Assembly: GCA_903825445.1 (NCBI GenBank) | Contig: CAIKAS010000011.1 | Coordinates: 1-64,000, forward strand | Length of the DNA: 64,000 nt | Direction: 5' to 3' | DNA from: an uncultured Acidobacteriia bacterium | Lineage (GTDB): Bacteria > Acidobacteriota > Terriglobia > Bryobacterales > Bryobacteraceae | Shown here: in pieces, positions 33,860 to 42,744 of the stretch | Layout: each line of letters starts with the position of its first letter | Position numbering within the stretch: the first letter of the stretch is position 1 | The notes under the pieces: model-generated | What the model was told of the DNA's origin: nothing | Seen by the model: only the letters and a program-made list of their open reading frames with translations | The model's database searches: none | Program-made: the position numbers and the translations under genes

Positions 33860-33886
33860 AGAACAACATTCTCATAAAATAGAACA
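33858..33886 (-). promoter_or_regulatory. Candidate operator: ATAGAACA direct repeats
   Basis: ATAGAACA at 33858-33865 and again at 33879-33886, 21 bases apart (two helical turns) on the plus strand, right at the start of the HTH-GrlR gene. A minus-strand TTGACT (-35-like) lies just upstream, at 33894-33889. Autoregulation by the HTH protein is plausible. Confidence 0.4.
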
Positions 33887-34092
33887 GAAGTCAATATTTT
33901 TCTTGTGCATCCACTCCCGAGCGCCGACTTCGGGTGCGTAGGAATTCAAATCGCCTGATGCGCTGCCACGGGATAAATGGCGGGATGGTGGCGGCACGGA
34001 TGTCACCAAACCTGTTGTTCTTGACCGGGAGCAGGGGCTATAGCGGACTATGCCGGTCGAATACCGTGAGGGCCGGTTCGTTCCCAGTGCAA

Positions 34093-35304
34093 TTAGACAA
34101 CCTGAGAGCGGGGAGTGCGAGGCTGTTCGACTGGCCCTTGGTACTCCTCCCACTTTCTGGCTGCTTCCTTGTCGGCACCAGGGAGGGAGTGACCGTAGAT
34201 ATTTAGAGTTGTAGAAGTATGCGCATGACCCAGACGTTTTGACGCAACAGTCAGGGATACACCGCTGAGCAGGAGATGCGTGGCGTGAGTATGCCGCAGC
34301 GTGTGAAGGCTGCTGCCCTTCGGAAGGTTAAGTTTCCGGCACAGTAGACTGACTTGTGCGCTCACTGAGTCCGGCTTCAGAGGTGTCCCATCCGGGTTGC
34401 AGAATACAAGGTCCAGATCGGTTCGATACGTCGGCCCGAACTGGTCTCGCAGTGATTGTTGTTTCGCCCGGTGTCCCGCCAACATTACGGTGGCCGTTTC
34501 CGGTAGCCAGATCTTCCGGGGTTTATCGCTCTTCGTCCCCTTGAATTCCAGTCCTGCTCTGGTTTGAGATAACGATCTCGTGATTGACACCGAACTGTTA
34601 GCCAGATCTGACCACCGAAGTGCGAGCAATTCGCCACGTCTAGCACCGGTTGCAGCATCCAACGCCAGAAACGCCGACATGCCCCAGGTTGACATGGCGG
34701 CGTCAATGACCAGCCTCTGTTCTGACGGCAACATTACGGCTGCCTCACGGCGCACCGCCACGGGTGGGTCGCTAGCCGGAACCGGGTTGCTGGCGGTTAG
34801 TTCCCACTTGATTGCCTTGTTGTAGGCGCTCGAAATTACACCGGCGATATTGCGGACAGTTTTGGCGCTCAGTGGCCGTGGTGCCTTCGTCTTGCGATGG
34901 TGACCACCGGACTGGAGCAGTCGGTTCCACTCTTGCGACAGGTGCAGTGGTCGCACACCGCTCAGCGGCATTGCGAGCAGTGCGGGATTCAGATAGGCGG
35001 CCTGTTCACGGTACCGCTCGATCGTCTTGCTAGACAATCGACCTTCACAATGTTCCGTGAAGAACTGCTCCAGCATGTCACTGAGCGTCGTCGGCGACTG
35101 GACGACGGTACCAGTGGAGCCGCCTATTTCGTATTCCCGCTGAACTTCGATACGGCGTTGCGCTTCGGCTTGTGTTGCAGAACTCTTCGTCGCGAAACCG
35201 GACGCGGTGACCTGGTGTCGGCAAGCACGACCGGAGCCGGGCGCGTCGAAGGCATAGCTCCATACCTCCTTTCCACTCCTGTATTTTCGTTTCGTGATAG
35301 CCAT
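34093..35304 (-). CDS. int: Tyrosine integrase of the tRNA-Glu element
   Basis: A 403-residue phage-type integrase. An N-terminal arm-binding region (MAITKRKYRSGKEVWSYAFD) is followed by a SAM-like core-binding domain near 80-190. The catalytic domain has Arg in AATGARRGELLALRW, the HTLRHTHATHLL box and nucleophile Tyr in TLNIYGHSL. It is the last gene of the Rep-Xis-Int set and should catalyse integration into tRNA-Glu. About 1.3 kb, including the GrlR and LRAT-like genes, separates it from attL, so cargo has been inserted there or the layout differs from elements where int abuts att. Confidence 0.95.
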   Translation of the reverse strand: MAITKRKYRSGKEVWSYAFDAPGSGRACRHQVTASGFATKSSATQAEAQRRIEVQREYEIGGSTGTVVQSPTTLSDMLEQFFTEHCEGRLSSKTIERYREQAAYLNPALLAMPLSGVRPLHLSQEWNRLLQSGGHHRKTKAPRPLSAKTVRNIAGVISSAYNKAIKWELTASNPVPASDPPVAVRREAAVMLPSEQRLVIDAAMSTWGMSAFLALDAATGARRGELLALRWSDLANSSVSITRSLSQTRAGLEFKGTKSDKPRKIWLPETATVMLAGHRAKQQSLRDQFGPTYRTDLDLVFCNPDGTPLKPDSVSAQVSLLCRKLNLPKGSSLHTLRHTHATHLLLSGVSLTVASKRLGHAHTSTTLNIYGHSLPGADKEAARKWEEYQGPVEQPRTPRSQVV

Positions 35305-35344
35305 CGATCCTCTGGAACTGCCGCCAATAATACACGCCGAAATT

Positions 35345-35566
35345 TCAGTTCACGCACACCACCGGGAACCGGGAAGTGCCACACGTGCGTTCCCAATGCT
35401 CGTAGGCGTAACGAGTGACGATCCAACGACGGCCAAGTCGGATACCAGGGATGATGCCGCGTTCGAGCATGTCGTAGACGGTAATTCGACCGATGCCAAG
35501 ACGCTTAGCAATCTCTGGAATTGACAGGCGCCCGGACGGACTGTTCAGGATGTTTTCGGTTGGCAT
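35345..35566 (-). CDS. xis: Excisionase-type MerR-like HTH protein
   Basis: A small basic DNA-binding protein of 73 residues (ATG at 35566; GTG at 35569 also fits). The winged HTH of the excisionase/HTH_17 family is clear: LSIPEIAKRLGIGRITVYDM (in part), RGIIPGIRLGRRWIVTRYAYEHW. It starts on the last base of the Rep stop (TGATG) and precedes int by 40 bases. It probably directs excision. Confidence 0.9.
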   Translation of the reverse strand: MPTENILNSPSGRLSIPEIAKRLGIGRITVYDMLERGIIPGIRLGRRWIVTRYAYEHWERTCGTSRFPVVCVN

Positions 35567-36003
35567 CACGCATTGCCCCCGAAATCCAGTCGGCCTGTGT
35601 TAGAGCAGCCATTCTGGGCGACGTAAAATGAACCACCCTGCGATTTGTCATAGGGTACGATGTGAGCCTGCCCGAACTGAGCGTTGGCACGCCGAAGCCA
35701 CTTTGCCAGTACTAGGTGACCCACCTTGGAAACCAGAAAATGGCAATGGAGGTGTCCGCCAATCTCGCCGTACTCCCACGCGATAACCCAGCGGATCGGA
35801 TGGCCAGCGGCTGCCTCGATATCGTGAAGGAATCGGTTCACCGCCGTTACGGAGGGGCCACCCTTATGACGGGATGTAAGTGTTCCGAACCATGTCCAGT
35901 CGTCGAGATCCCGGATGTACCCGCCGTAATGTTCGACCTCTTCGCGAACCCGTGCTTCATCGTGGAGCCTAAATGTGAAATCGTCTTCTTGTTCCGTGAG
36001 CAT
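35566..36003 (-). CDS. HUH-type replication initiator-like protein
   Basis: A 145-residue protein starting at 36003 with a good Shine-Dalgarno (AAGGGAAG); the frame is open to 36036. Rolling-circle Rep motifs appear in order: motif 1 WFGTLTSR (38-45), a FLHDIE helix, the HUH motif in GGHLHCHFLV (His84-Leu-His86), and GGSFYVAQ with a candidate nucleophile Tyr127. It is short for a plasmid Rep but close to single-tyrosine HUH nucleases. It leads the Rep-Xis-Int set, so it may replicate the excised circle or nick DNA for transfer. Confidence 0.75.
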   Translation of the reverse strand: MLTEQEDDFTFRLHDEARVREEVEHYGGYIRDLDDWTWFGTLTSRHKGGPSVTAVNRFLHDIEAAAGHPIRWVIAWEYGEIGGHLHCHFLVSKVGHLVLAKWLRRANAQFGQAHIVPYDKSQGGSFYVAQNGCSNTGRLDFGGNA

Positions 36004-36356
36004 AAATACTTCCCTTGGGGGACATTGAACGGACACACAGGTTACTGCAATGCTGAAAAGTCACCGCGACGAACTCCGGTGCATTCATGCAACCGGACAC
36101 CATGACGACGGGCCATTCGCACGAACGCACGATGTAATCGTGCATGCGGTCGGGCGACGTTTAACCAGCAACGAGGGCTTATGCGCGATGAATGCGCAGG
36201 AGCCGTTAATTGTTAGCTGGATAATCACTATCTCTCTACACTCTCTCCTTTGAAGACAAGTATTGACCGGATGCCGAGGGATAGTGGGGGAAGTTCCCGA
36301 GGGATATTCAGCCCAAAAGGGATGAACAGGGAGAATGCGGGACGTCTCCCGTTCGA
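36004..36356. other. Intergenic region upstream of the HUH gene
   Basis: 353 bases without a convincing gene. A plus-strand frame at 36050-36253 lacks a ribosome site and any recognisable feature. The region lies between the HTH protein gene and the Rep-Xis-Int set on the same strand, so it probably holds their promoter and operators. I could not define boxes with confidence. Confidence 0.5.
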
Positions 36357-37130
36357 TCAGTCGTTGGGGACGTCGGCGGGCTTTACCTTGAGGGCTCCCG
36401 CTATAGCTATGAGCGATTTCTCGTGGACACTCTTGCCGCTGCGGACACGCCGGACGGTCTTGGGGTCGACGCTGGCTCTGTCGGCTAGATGTCGGATGCT
36501 GAAGTTCATACCCAGCCTGTGACTGTCCAACCATTTCGCTCGGTTGGGGAACGGCACCGATTTACCCGACACGCCGGTTCCTTTCAAATTCTGTGGAGGA
36601 TTTGCCAGGCTAGCGGTCGGCTGCTGAAGCTTTTTGATAATCCAGTTGGTTGCGCACGAACGCACCGTCGCTTTGATTGGCATACGGTGGGGACGTACAA
36701 AATTCTCGATCCCGTATTCGCCGAATTCCGAACGCCATCCGCCGAGATTGACCAGTTGACCGCTCTCCCGTGCGGCTCTCTCCCAAACGCCACCGGGCTT
36801 CACGATGGCATTGACAACTGAATCACCAATTGCTGCCAATAGCCGCCTTCTGCCCTGCTTCCCCGCAGCAAAAATCCGGCTCGACTGTCGTATAGCCTCC
36901 GCGTCAAATGCGAGCGTCGCGTAGGTCTGAAAGAACGGTAAAAGATCCATCGATGATGGAAGGCGACCTATCTGCTGCTCGACAAACCCCGTTCGCCAGC
37001 ATGCACGGAAGAAGGACGTTATATCCGCCACCAATTGCTGTCTGGCCAAGAGTGTCGCTGCAACAGCGACCTTCCTTGCGACGACGGTCGGAGTTGGTAC
37101 TAACAGCGGCGGATTAGTAGCGGTTCCCAA
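36357..37130 (-). CDS. HTH-containing regulator with long N-terminal region
   Basis: A 257-residue protein. The C-terminal 60 residues are a Cro/CI-type HTH (FSIRHLADRASVDPKTVRRV then RSGKSVHEKSLIAIAGALKV). The preceding 190 residues are not recognised; they have helical segments and several Trp. The HTH at the end rather than the start is unusual. By position it may regulate the Rep-Xis-Int set downstream. Confidence 0.75.
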   Translation of the reverse strand: MGTATNPPLLVPTPTVVARKVAVAATLLARQQLVADITSFFRACWRTGFVEQQIGRLPSSMDLLPFFQTYATLAFDAEAIRQSSRIFAAGKQGRRRLLAAIGDSVVNAIVKPGGVWERAARESGQLVNLGGWRSEFGEYGIENFVRPHRMPIKATVRSCATNWIIKKLQQPTASLANPPQNLKGTGVSGKSVPFPNRAKWLDSHRLGMNFSIRHLADRASVDPKTVRRVRSGKSVHEKSLIAIAGALKVKPADVPND

Positions 37131-37239
37131 TATCCATCAGCTTAACTTGCGCGACATCTACTCCGCGAATCGACTCATGCGAATCGGATCTTGTCGCAAG
37201 AAGCCTGACAGCGTCAATACGTTTTCCAACGCTGACGAG

Positions 37240-37932
37240 TTAGGCCTTTAACGATGGCCACGATTGGCCGTTCCTCGGCGCATCACCTGAAGACAGTATT
37301 CGGTTGACGACGATGCCATGCCACCGACGCCCAGTTCGGGTGGGGATGCCTTCGGAGGAGAGTCGAGCGGCGATACGATCGAACCCCAGACCTTCTGCGC
37401 GCAGTTCTTCCATGCGCTGTATGGCGGTGTCCTCTCCCGCGTAGTAGCCGAACGGCTTCCGACCTTCACACCGGCCTTCGCTCTCCCTCTTCCGTATCCG
37501 AGCACCGCGTAACTTCGCGACTATCTGGTTCTTGTCGTACTGGGCGACAGCACCGAGAAGTTGTCGCATAAGAACACGGGTGGGATCATTCGCCATCAGA
37601 TCCGGCTCCGCCGTCGAGATAAGGGTGAACCCGTGCTTGTGCAGATCCGCGATGGCAGCCTCCTGAACCATAAGGTCACGGGCCAGTCGGTCCAGTTTTT
37701 CAATCAGGATGGTGCGAACGCCGTTGCCGTGCAGCAGGGCCATGAGTTCGCACCATGCGGGGCGGTCCATGTTTTCGACGGTGCCGCTGACGCCTTCTTC
37801 CCTGAATACACGGACGATCTTGATGTCGTGGGCAGCCACATAGTCGCGAATGGCCTTCAACTGACGGGGGAACCCGTCGCCGTCGATCTGGCCTTTACCG
37901 GAAACCCGAAGATATGCATAAGCCTTTTCCAT
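37240..37932 (-). CDS. Serine recombinase (resolvase/invertase family)
   Basis: A 230-residue recombinase. The catalytic domain has AYLRVSGKGQ with Ser11, FREEGVSGTVENMDRP, and LIEKLDRLARDLMVQE. A Recombinase-type linker (RKPFGYYAGEDTAIQRMEEL) and a short C-terminal HTH (SSEGIPTRTGRRWHGIVVNRIL in part) follow. It is shorter than large serine integrases. It may resolve multimers, invert DNA or be the remnant of a second insertion inside the element. No inverted-repeat sites were found by eye. Confidence 0.92.
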   Translation of the reverse strand: MEKAYAYLRVSGKGQIDGDGFPRQLKAIRDYVAAHDIKIVRVFREEGVSGTVENMDRPAWCELMALLHGNGVRTILIEKLDRLARDLMVQEAAIADLHKHGFTLISTAEPDLMANDPTRVLMRQLLGAVAQYDKNQIVAKLRGARIRKRESEGRCEGRKPFGYYAGEDTAIQRMEELRAEGLGFDRIAARLSSEGIPTRTGRRWHGIVVNRILSSGDAPRNGQSWPSLKA

Positions 37933-38141
37933 GCCACCCAGGCTACACGCTCTGGCGGCGAAAGATCAATACAGATTTCTCTGGATAAGGTGTTATGCAG
38001 ATGGTCGTTCAAAGCTGCTTCTTAACGCGGTGCTTCACCTAAAACGTGAAGCTAAGGGCCGCATCGTACCGACGGTTTGGCATCTCTGCGTATATAATCT
38101 CTGCGTACGGGGCCCCACGTCGGCCCGAAAGGAAGCAGAAC

Positions 38142-38850
38142 ATGAGAACCAAGCAAAACTCCTTTGGGCATGCCGTCGCTGCCCTGTTGTTTGTGGCGGC
38201 AGTACCAGACATTCAGGCGGACAGTTTTACGTACACCTACACTGGGCCGGACTTCACCTTCCTTTAACGCAGGCGGGGTTTCCCAGCCTTTAAGCACCTC
38301 CGACTTCATCACCGCTTCGCTGACGTTCGCGAGTCCTCTTCCTGACGATTTTTCCGATGTTTACAGCGGTGGATCGAGCGTCTTAACGGGCACACTCCCT
38401 ACGCCGCAATGGGACCCGGCGCTTCTGGGCTGGAATATATCCGACCAAGTATCAACTCTCTCGTCTAGTGAAGGCGACATTCTAAACGGCGTCCTTGTTA
38501 CGACCGACGACGCCGGGAACATAATTGCGTGGAGTCTGGAGGGATCGTCTTACACTTTAACGACCGGCCCTTCGTACCTCCCGCCGATTCTCACGCAAAT
38601 CGAACTCACAACGAATTGGCGTAACGGTTATCAGGGTTTTGCGGACGGCTCATTTTTTTCGAATTACCAGACCGCAGCCGAGTGGGTGGGGGAAGTCGAC
38701 GGTCCCGGCTCTTGGTCGGCTGGAGTCGAGTCTACTTCGGCACCGGAGCCCTCGTTTACTTGGTTGCTATTCGTGGTGTTGGCGATCTTGGCAAGGAACC
38801 AGTACCTTTCCTACAGATTCGGTACGGATCCTTTGTTATCAATGCTTTAA
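38142..38850 (+). pseudogene. Frameshifted PEP-CTERM protein gene
   Basis: A gene split between two frames. From the ATG at 38142 (Shine-Dalgarno AAGGAAG) it encodes a signal peptide (MRTKQNSFGHAVAALLFVAA) and TYTYTGPDFTFL, then a stop near 38266. The body continues in the next frame as SFNAGGVSQPLSTSDFITAS up to 38850. That part ends with a PEP motif (SAPEPSFTWL), a hydrophobic stretch and a basic tail. The frame change falls within CACCTTCCTTTAAC, about 38254-38268, and fits one extra base. The cause may be a true mutation or a sequencing error. It is on the mobile element. Confidence 0.78.
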
Positions 38851-38887
38851 AAGTTCGACGACTTCTACCGCGGCATCTTATGGCCAG

Positions 38888-39196
38888 TCAGTGTCGCGTC
38901 TTTTTCGTCCGCTCCCTCTTGACAGGGATCGGCTGCGGATCACTGATAGCCCGTCCCAGGTTGATTACCGAAATCCCCGGTGGTGCTTTGAACCGTGGGT
39001 CGTCTGGATTAGCCCGAAGAATGTCCCGCCAGTTCGCGTTCACTTCGTCGGTCAGGTCGATGACGGATGCGGGATCAATCCGACTGAGGTCCTCCAGCGT
39101 CCTGATTGGGCGTGAATCCGGTGGCGTCGACGGGGCTGGTTTGGACCCTTTCGATCTTCCTCGGTTTTGACCCGTTTTCCTCTTTGGCTCTGCCAT
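38888..39196 (-). CDS. Small basic protein, unrecognised
   Basis: A 102-residue frame with a basic, Pro/Ser-rich N-terminus (MAEPKRKTGQNRGRSKGSKP), a more ordered middle (IDLTDEVNANWRDILRAN) and a basic end (VKRERTKKTRH). It competes with plus-strand frames here, but its composition is the most protein-like. No Shine-Dalgarno is evident. Function unknown. Confidence 0.4.
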   Translation of the reverse strand: MAEPKRKTGQNRGRSKGSKPAPSTPPDSRPIRTLEDLSRIDPASVIDLTDEVNANWRDILRANPDDPRFKAPPGISVINLGRAISDPQPIPVKRERTKKTRH

Positions 39197-39697
39197 GCCG
39201 GAATTGTAGTTGCTGGAACCGGAGAATTCCAGCCCTTACTTCCCAGATTGAACCCGTCTGGAGACCCGGTTGTAGCAGGTCGTTCCGTCCGGTAATCTGC
39301 TAACTTCGTCACAATCCTCTTGCCTCGACCGTTCGCAATTCCGTGCTTTCTAAGTCCGCATTTTTCGCGAACCCATGCGCTTCTATTGGCGAAACGTTGC
39401 CTGTCGGATTGGATGAGTTTGATTTTTTGCGGCAAAAATAACCCGGCCTCAAAGACTGTGCTAATCGTCATTCCCTGGAGTTTCCGGCGGTGCTAATCGT
39501 GAGTTCGGGACGCCGTTCAGTGCCCGTCCGGGCCTCCGTGGAACAGTGGGAAACCGGGTAGCAGGTTGGATCGACTCCCGGGTATCAGAACGCGGACGAT
39601 TCTGCCTGCGTAGTGCCCCGTGGAATGTCACCAGAACGACTCCCGGCAACCGGAGGCTGGGATGGCCGCCGACGGATTCCGCTTCGTCCCCTCGTCC
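39197..39697. other. Region without a supported gene
   Basis: About 500 bases between the small basic protein and the Cro/CI-type regulator. A minus-strand frame at 39052-39471 starts MTISTVFEAGLFLPQKIKLI and is not excluded, but it overlaps the small protein and reads as low-complexity after residue 70. No tRNA, repeat or terminator is evident. Confidence 0.4.
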
Positions 39698-39928
39698 CTA
39701 CTTCTCCGACTGCTGGAACATCGTCCCTATCGATACGCCGAATGCGTTGGCTAGCTTAACCAGAGTCCGGACGGAGGGGTTACGACTTCCGCGTTCGAGA
39801 TCGGCTATATAGCTCCGCTGGATAGAGGACCGTTCTGCCAACTTTTCTTGTGACCACTCCCGCGATTGACGAAGATTCTTGATCTGTCTGGATAGAAGCC
39901 GCTTCGCTTGGCTTTCGGAGATCGGCAA
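39698..39928 (-). CDS. Cro/CI-type (XRE) transcriptional regulator
   Basis: A 76-residue single-domain repressor: IKNLRQSREWSQEKLAERSS then IQRSYIADLERGSRNPSVRT, a classic HTH_3 with its recognition helix, followed by LVKLANAFGVSIGTMF. It is divergent from the surface protein gene (83 bases from its start at 40012) and may regulate it or the element. Confidence 0.93.
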   Translation of the reverse strand: MPISESQAKRLLSRQIKNLRQSREWSQEKLAERSSIQRSYIADLERGSRNPSVRTLVKLANAFGVSIGTMFQQSEK

Positions 39929-40011
39929 CTTCTAATCGTTTCGAATAAAGTACCCGACCGTTGTATGATCGCAGTGACATCAAGAAATGTGAGAAGATTT
40001 TGAGGACGCTT

Positions 40012-42744
40012 ATGATACACGGCTGTCTGATCACTCTGGCAGGGACACTACTGTTCGTGGCGCAGCCACTGTCGGCCACGACGTTGACCATCAGGAGTGG
40101 AAACGGGTCCATCGGCGGCAACGACTCACTCGTTCATGTATTAACCGGCCCGACGACCGGTGCGTTCGGCCATGTCTTTGGCCCAAGCGACTTTGCGGCG
40201 GCCCAGAGCAGCCCAGAAGCCTTCATCGTAGTTCCAAACGCTCTTTGGATTGCGGGCCTAAGTGCCGATCCGTCTGCCAAATGGGTCAGCTCCGTCAACA
40301 ACAGCCTCTTCGGGAATACCGCCTTGTACGCGGTGAGCTTTCAGATTTCGAGTGCATTCACTGCCGCAACACTGGCGGTGAACTATGCGGTTGATGACGG
40401 CATCGGGGACGGCTACGGGGACAGCTACGGGAACAGTGGCATTTATCTCAATGGCTCGGCGGTCTGCGGGGGTTCACTCCCAATCGGTTTCAGTCAGGAA
40501 CACCCAGTCAATTGCGGTGACGTTACGCAATTTCTCCATACGGGTACCAACTGGCTCTACATCGAGGATGGAAACGCAGCCGGGGCAGCGGGATTATTGT
40601 TTTCGGCGACGGTCGCGACTACCGCCGCAACCGGGCCAATAATTACCGTGCCGGGTACCGCCATGCCGTGGCTTTATGGCAAGACGGCAGGGTCGCTGAA
40701 CTATAACTCTCAATTCGGCCTAGGTGATGGGACGAACCCCATCGTCGTTTCTGCGGCGAATGGTGTCGCGTTCACACCGGGAGGCATTGCCACGGTCACA
40801 TATATGAGCGGCAAAGTGAACATCGGCCCTGACCTCCAACTTGCATTTGTTGATGCCAATGGAATCTCTCAAGCGGCCAACAACACGAACCAAGGTGCAA
40901 TCGGAAAGGCGGCACCCAGCAACTACATGAGTCCCTCAACGTATCCGATCTTTTACGGGGAGTTGGTTGGGACCTTTGCCGATGCAACCGGCTCAATCAT
41001 AGGGACTCCATTCGCGATTGGCGATGGGCCGAAGCCGCTGATAATCCCGTCTGGAGCGAGCCAGCTTCAATTGGGCGTCAACGATGATGCCTACTACAAC
41101 AACGTCGGCTCATGGTCAGTTCAGGTGACAACGGCTTTGCAGCCGCCGGTCCTTTCGAACAACGGAGTCGTGAATTCTACGACGCTTGCTCCCGGTGGGC
41201 CGGTGGCTCCCGGCAGTATTTCCAGTCTATTGGGGACATTCCCTGTTGGCACACCGTCGCTGTCACCGGCTACGGGGTCGAACTGGCCCACTAGCCTCGG
41301 CGGACTTTCCGTGCAAGTGGGTGGAACTCCGGCACCGCTCTTTTACGTTTCCAGCAGTCTTGTACATTTTCAGGTGCCGTGGGAATTGGCTGGGTTGATG
41401 CAAGCTGCGGTAACAGTGACATCAGGTGGGCAAACGAGCACGCCGCAGACGGCAAACTTAGCAACGTACGCACCGGGCCTTTACGCTATAAACGGTCAAG
41501 GAACCGGGCAGGGCGCTGTTCTGGATGCCTCGTACCAATTGGTCACCGCTTCCAACCCGACAAAGCCGGGCGCGTACATCCAGCTTTACGGGACAGGTCT
41601 TGGTCCCGTGAGCAACCAGCCTGCTACCGGGACGCCAGACCCGTTGAGCCCGTTCGCAACCACTCCCGCCCACCCCGGCGTGACAATCGGGGGAATTACC
41701 GCGCCGGTACTGTTTTCAGGACTACTGCCTACGGGCATCGGATATTACCAAATAAACGTGCAAGTGCCAGATGGAGTGTCGTCAGGCAATTCGGTGCCGG
41801 TGATTCTCTCAATTGGCGGAATCACATCCAACACAGTGACGATTGCAGTCCAATCACCCGTGCCTTCCAATCCAGTACCGACTATTACGAGTCTCTCCCC
41901 ATCTTCGGCTCTGTCGGGAAGCGGTCCCTTGACGGTCACGATAAGCGGCACCGGTTTCGTCGCGACCTCGACGGTAACGTTCTGCACTGTCCCGCATACG
42001 GCAACTTTCGTTGACGGAAGCCACTTACAGATCACATTGAGCGTAACTGATCTCGCAGGAACGGGAGCGTGTGCTGTCGTTGTCAGTAATCCTGCACCCG
42101 GCGGTGGTAGCTCGTTTCCGATGGCCTTCACCGTAGCGCCAATAAATCCCAAACCTGCGATAATCAGTCTTACGCCGTCTTCCGCACCGGAGGGGAGCAG
42201 TTCTTCTCTGACGGTAACGATCAGCGGGAGTGGCTTCCTGCCCTCATCAACCGTGACTTTCTGCACCCTGACGCACTCGGTTACCTTTGTTGACAGTAGC
42301 CATTTGCAGATCACGTTGACGGCGTTTGATGTGGGAGGAACGGGAGCTTGTGCCGTCGTTGTCAGCAATCCCGCACCCGGTGGGGGCGTATCCGCTGCGG
42401 CGATCTTTACAGTCACCGCTCCCGTGGGACTGGGTGGGACATGGTTAGGATCCTGGAATTCAAGTGAGTACCTCTTTGTCTTCGGCTCGTTGTCGGCGAA
42501 TTTGACGCAATCTGGTAGCGTGCTCACGGGGACACTGACATTTGCAGGATCTCCCTGTTTTTCAAGCGGAACGCTATCTGGGTCGGTCAACGGTTCCAAC
42601 ATCTCGGCAACGATCAACTTCGGGGCTGGACAGACAGCTGCGATCAATGGAGCAGCGAACAGCTCGAACACCGCGATCAACGCAAAGTACACGCTTTATG
42701 GCGGGGCCTGTACCGATAGCGGAACCATCTCACTATCGCGTTAG
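40012..42744 (+). CDS. Large exported surface protein with TIGR03437 and two IPT/TIG domains
   Basis: A 910-residue secreted protein. The start at 40012 (MIHGCLITLAGTLLFVAQPL signal peptide) has GAGG upstream; a start at 39961 is less likely. An N-terminal beta-rich domain comes first. Residues about 380-615 match the Solibacter-type C-terminal domain TIGR03437 (LATYAPGLYAINGQGTGQGA, IQLYGTGLGPVSNQPATGTP, YYQINVQVPDGVSSGNSVPV). Two near-identical IPT/TIG immunoglobulin-like domains follow (about 620-705 and 710-800, ITSLSPSSALSGSGPLTVTI). A final domain of 100 residues ends the protein. There is no visible anchor. Likely adhesion or matrix role. Its presence on the mobile element shows that lineage-specific surface proteins move horizontally. 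Confidence 0.9.
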   Translation: MIHGCLITLAGTLLFVAQPLSATTLTIRSGNGSIGGNDSLVHVLTGPTTGAFGHVFGPSDFAAAQSSPEAFIVVPNALWIAGLSADPSAKWVSSVNNSLFGNTALYAVSFQISSAFTAATLAVNYAVDDGIGDGYGDSYGNSGIYLNGSAVCGGSLPIGFSQEHPVNCGDVTQFLHTGTNWLYIEDGNAAGAAGLLFSATVATTAATGPIITVPGTAMPWLYGKTAGSLNYNSQFGLGDGTNPIVVSAANGVAFTPGGIATVTYMSGKVNIGPDLQLAFVDANGISQAANNTNQGAIGKAAPSNYMSPSTYPIFYGELVGTFADATGSIIGTPFAIGDGPKPLIIPSGASQLQLGVNDDAYYNNVGSWSVQVTTALQPPVLSNNGVVNSTTLAPGGPVAPGSISSLLGTFPVGTPSLSPATGSNWPTSLGGLSVQVGGTPAPLFYVSSSLVHFQVPWELAGLMQAAVTVTSGGQTSTPQTANLATYAPGLYAINGQGTGQGAVLDASYQLVTASNPTKPGAYIQLYGTGLGPVSNQPATGTPDPLSPFATTPAHPGVTIGGITAPVLFSGLLPTGIGYYQINVQVPDGVSSGNSVPVILSIGGITSNTVTIAVQSPVPSNPVPTITSLSPSSALSGSGPLTVTISGTGFVATSTVTFCTVPHTATFVDGSHLQITLSVTDLAGTGACAVVVSNPAPGGGSSFPMAFTVAPINPKPAIISLTPSSAPEGSSSSLTVTISGSGFLPSSTVTFCTLTHSVTFVDSSHLQITLTAFDVGGTGACAVVVSNPAPGGGVSAAAIFTVTAPVGLGGTWLGSWNSSEYLFVFGSLSANLTQSGSVLTGTLTFAGSPCFSSGTLSGSVNGSNISATINFGAGQTAAINGAANSSNTAINAKYTLYGGACTDSGTISLSR

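Noticed and set aside
36050-36253. 67-residue plus-strand frame in the element
   Set aside because: No ribosome site, no family features and opposite to the surrounding operon.
41745-42692. 315-residue minus-strand frame
   Set aside because: Antisense to the IPT/TIG domains of the surface protein; its repeats mirror theirs.
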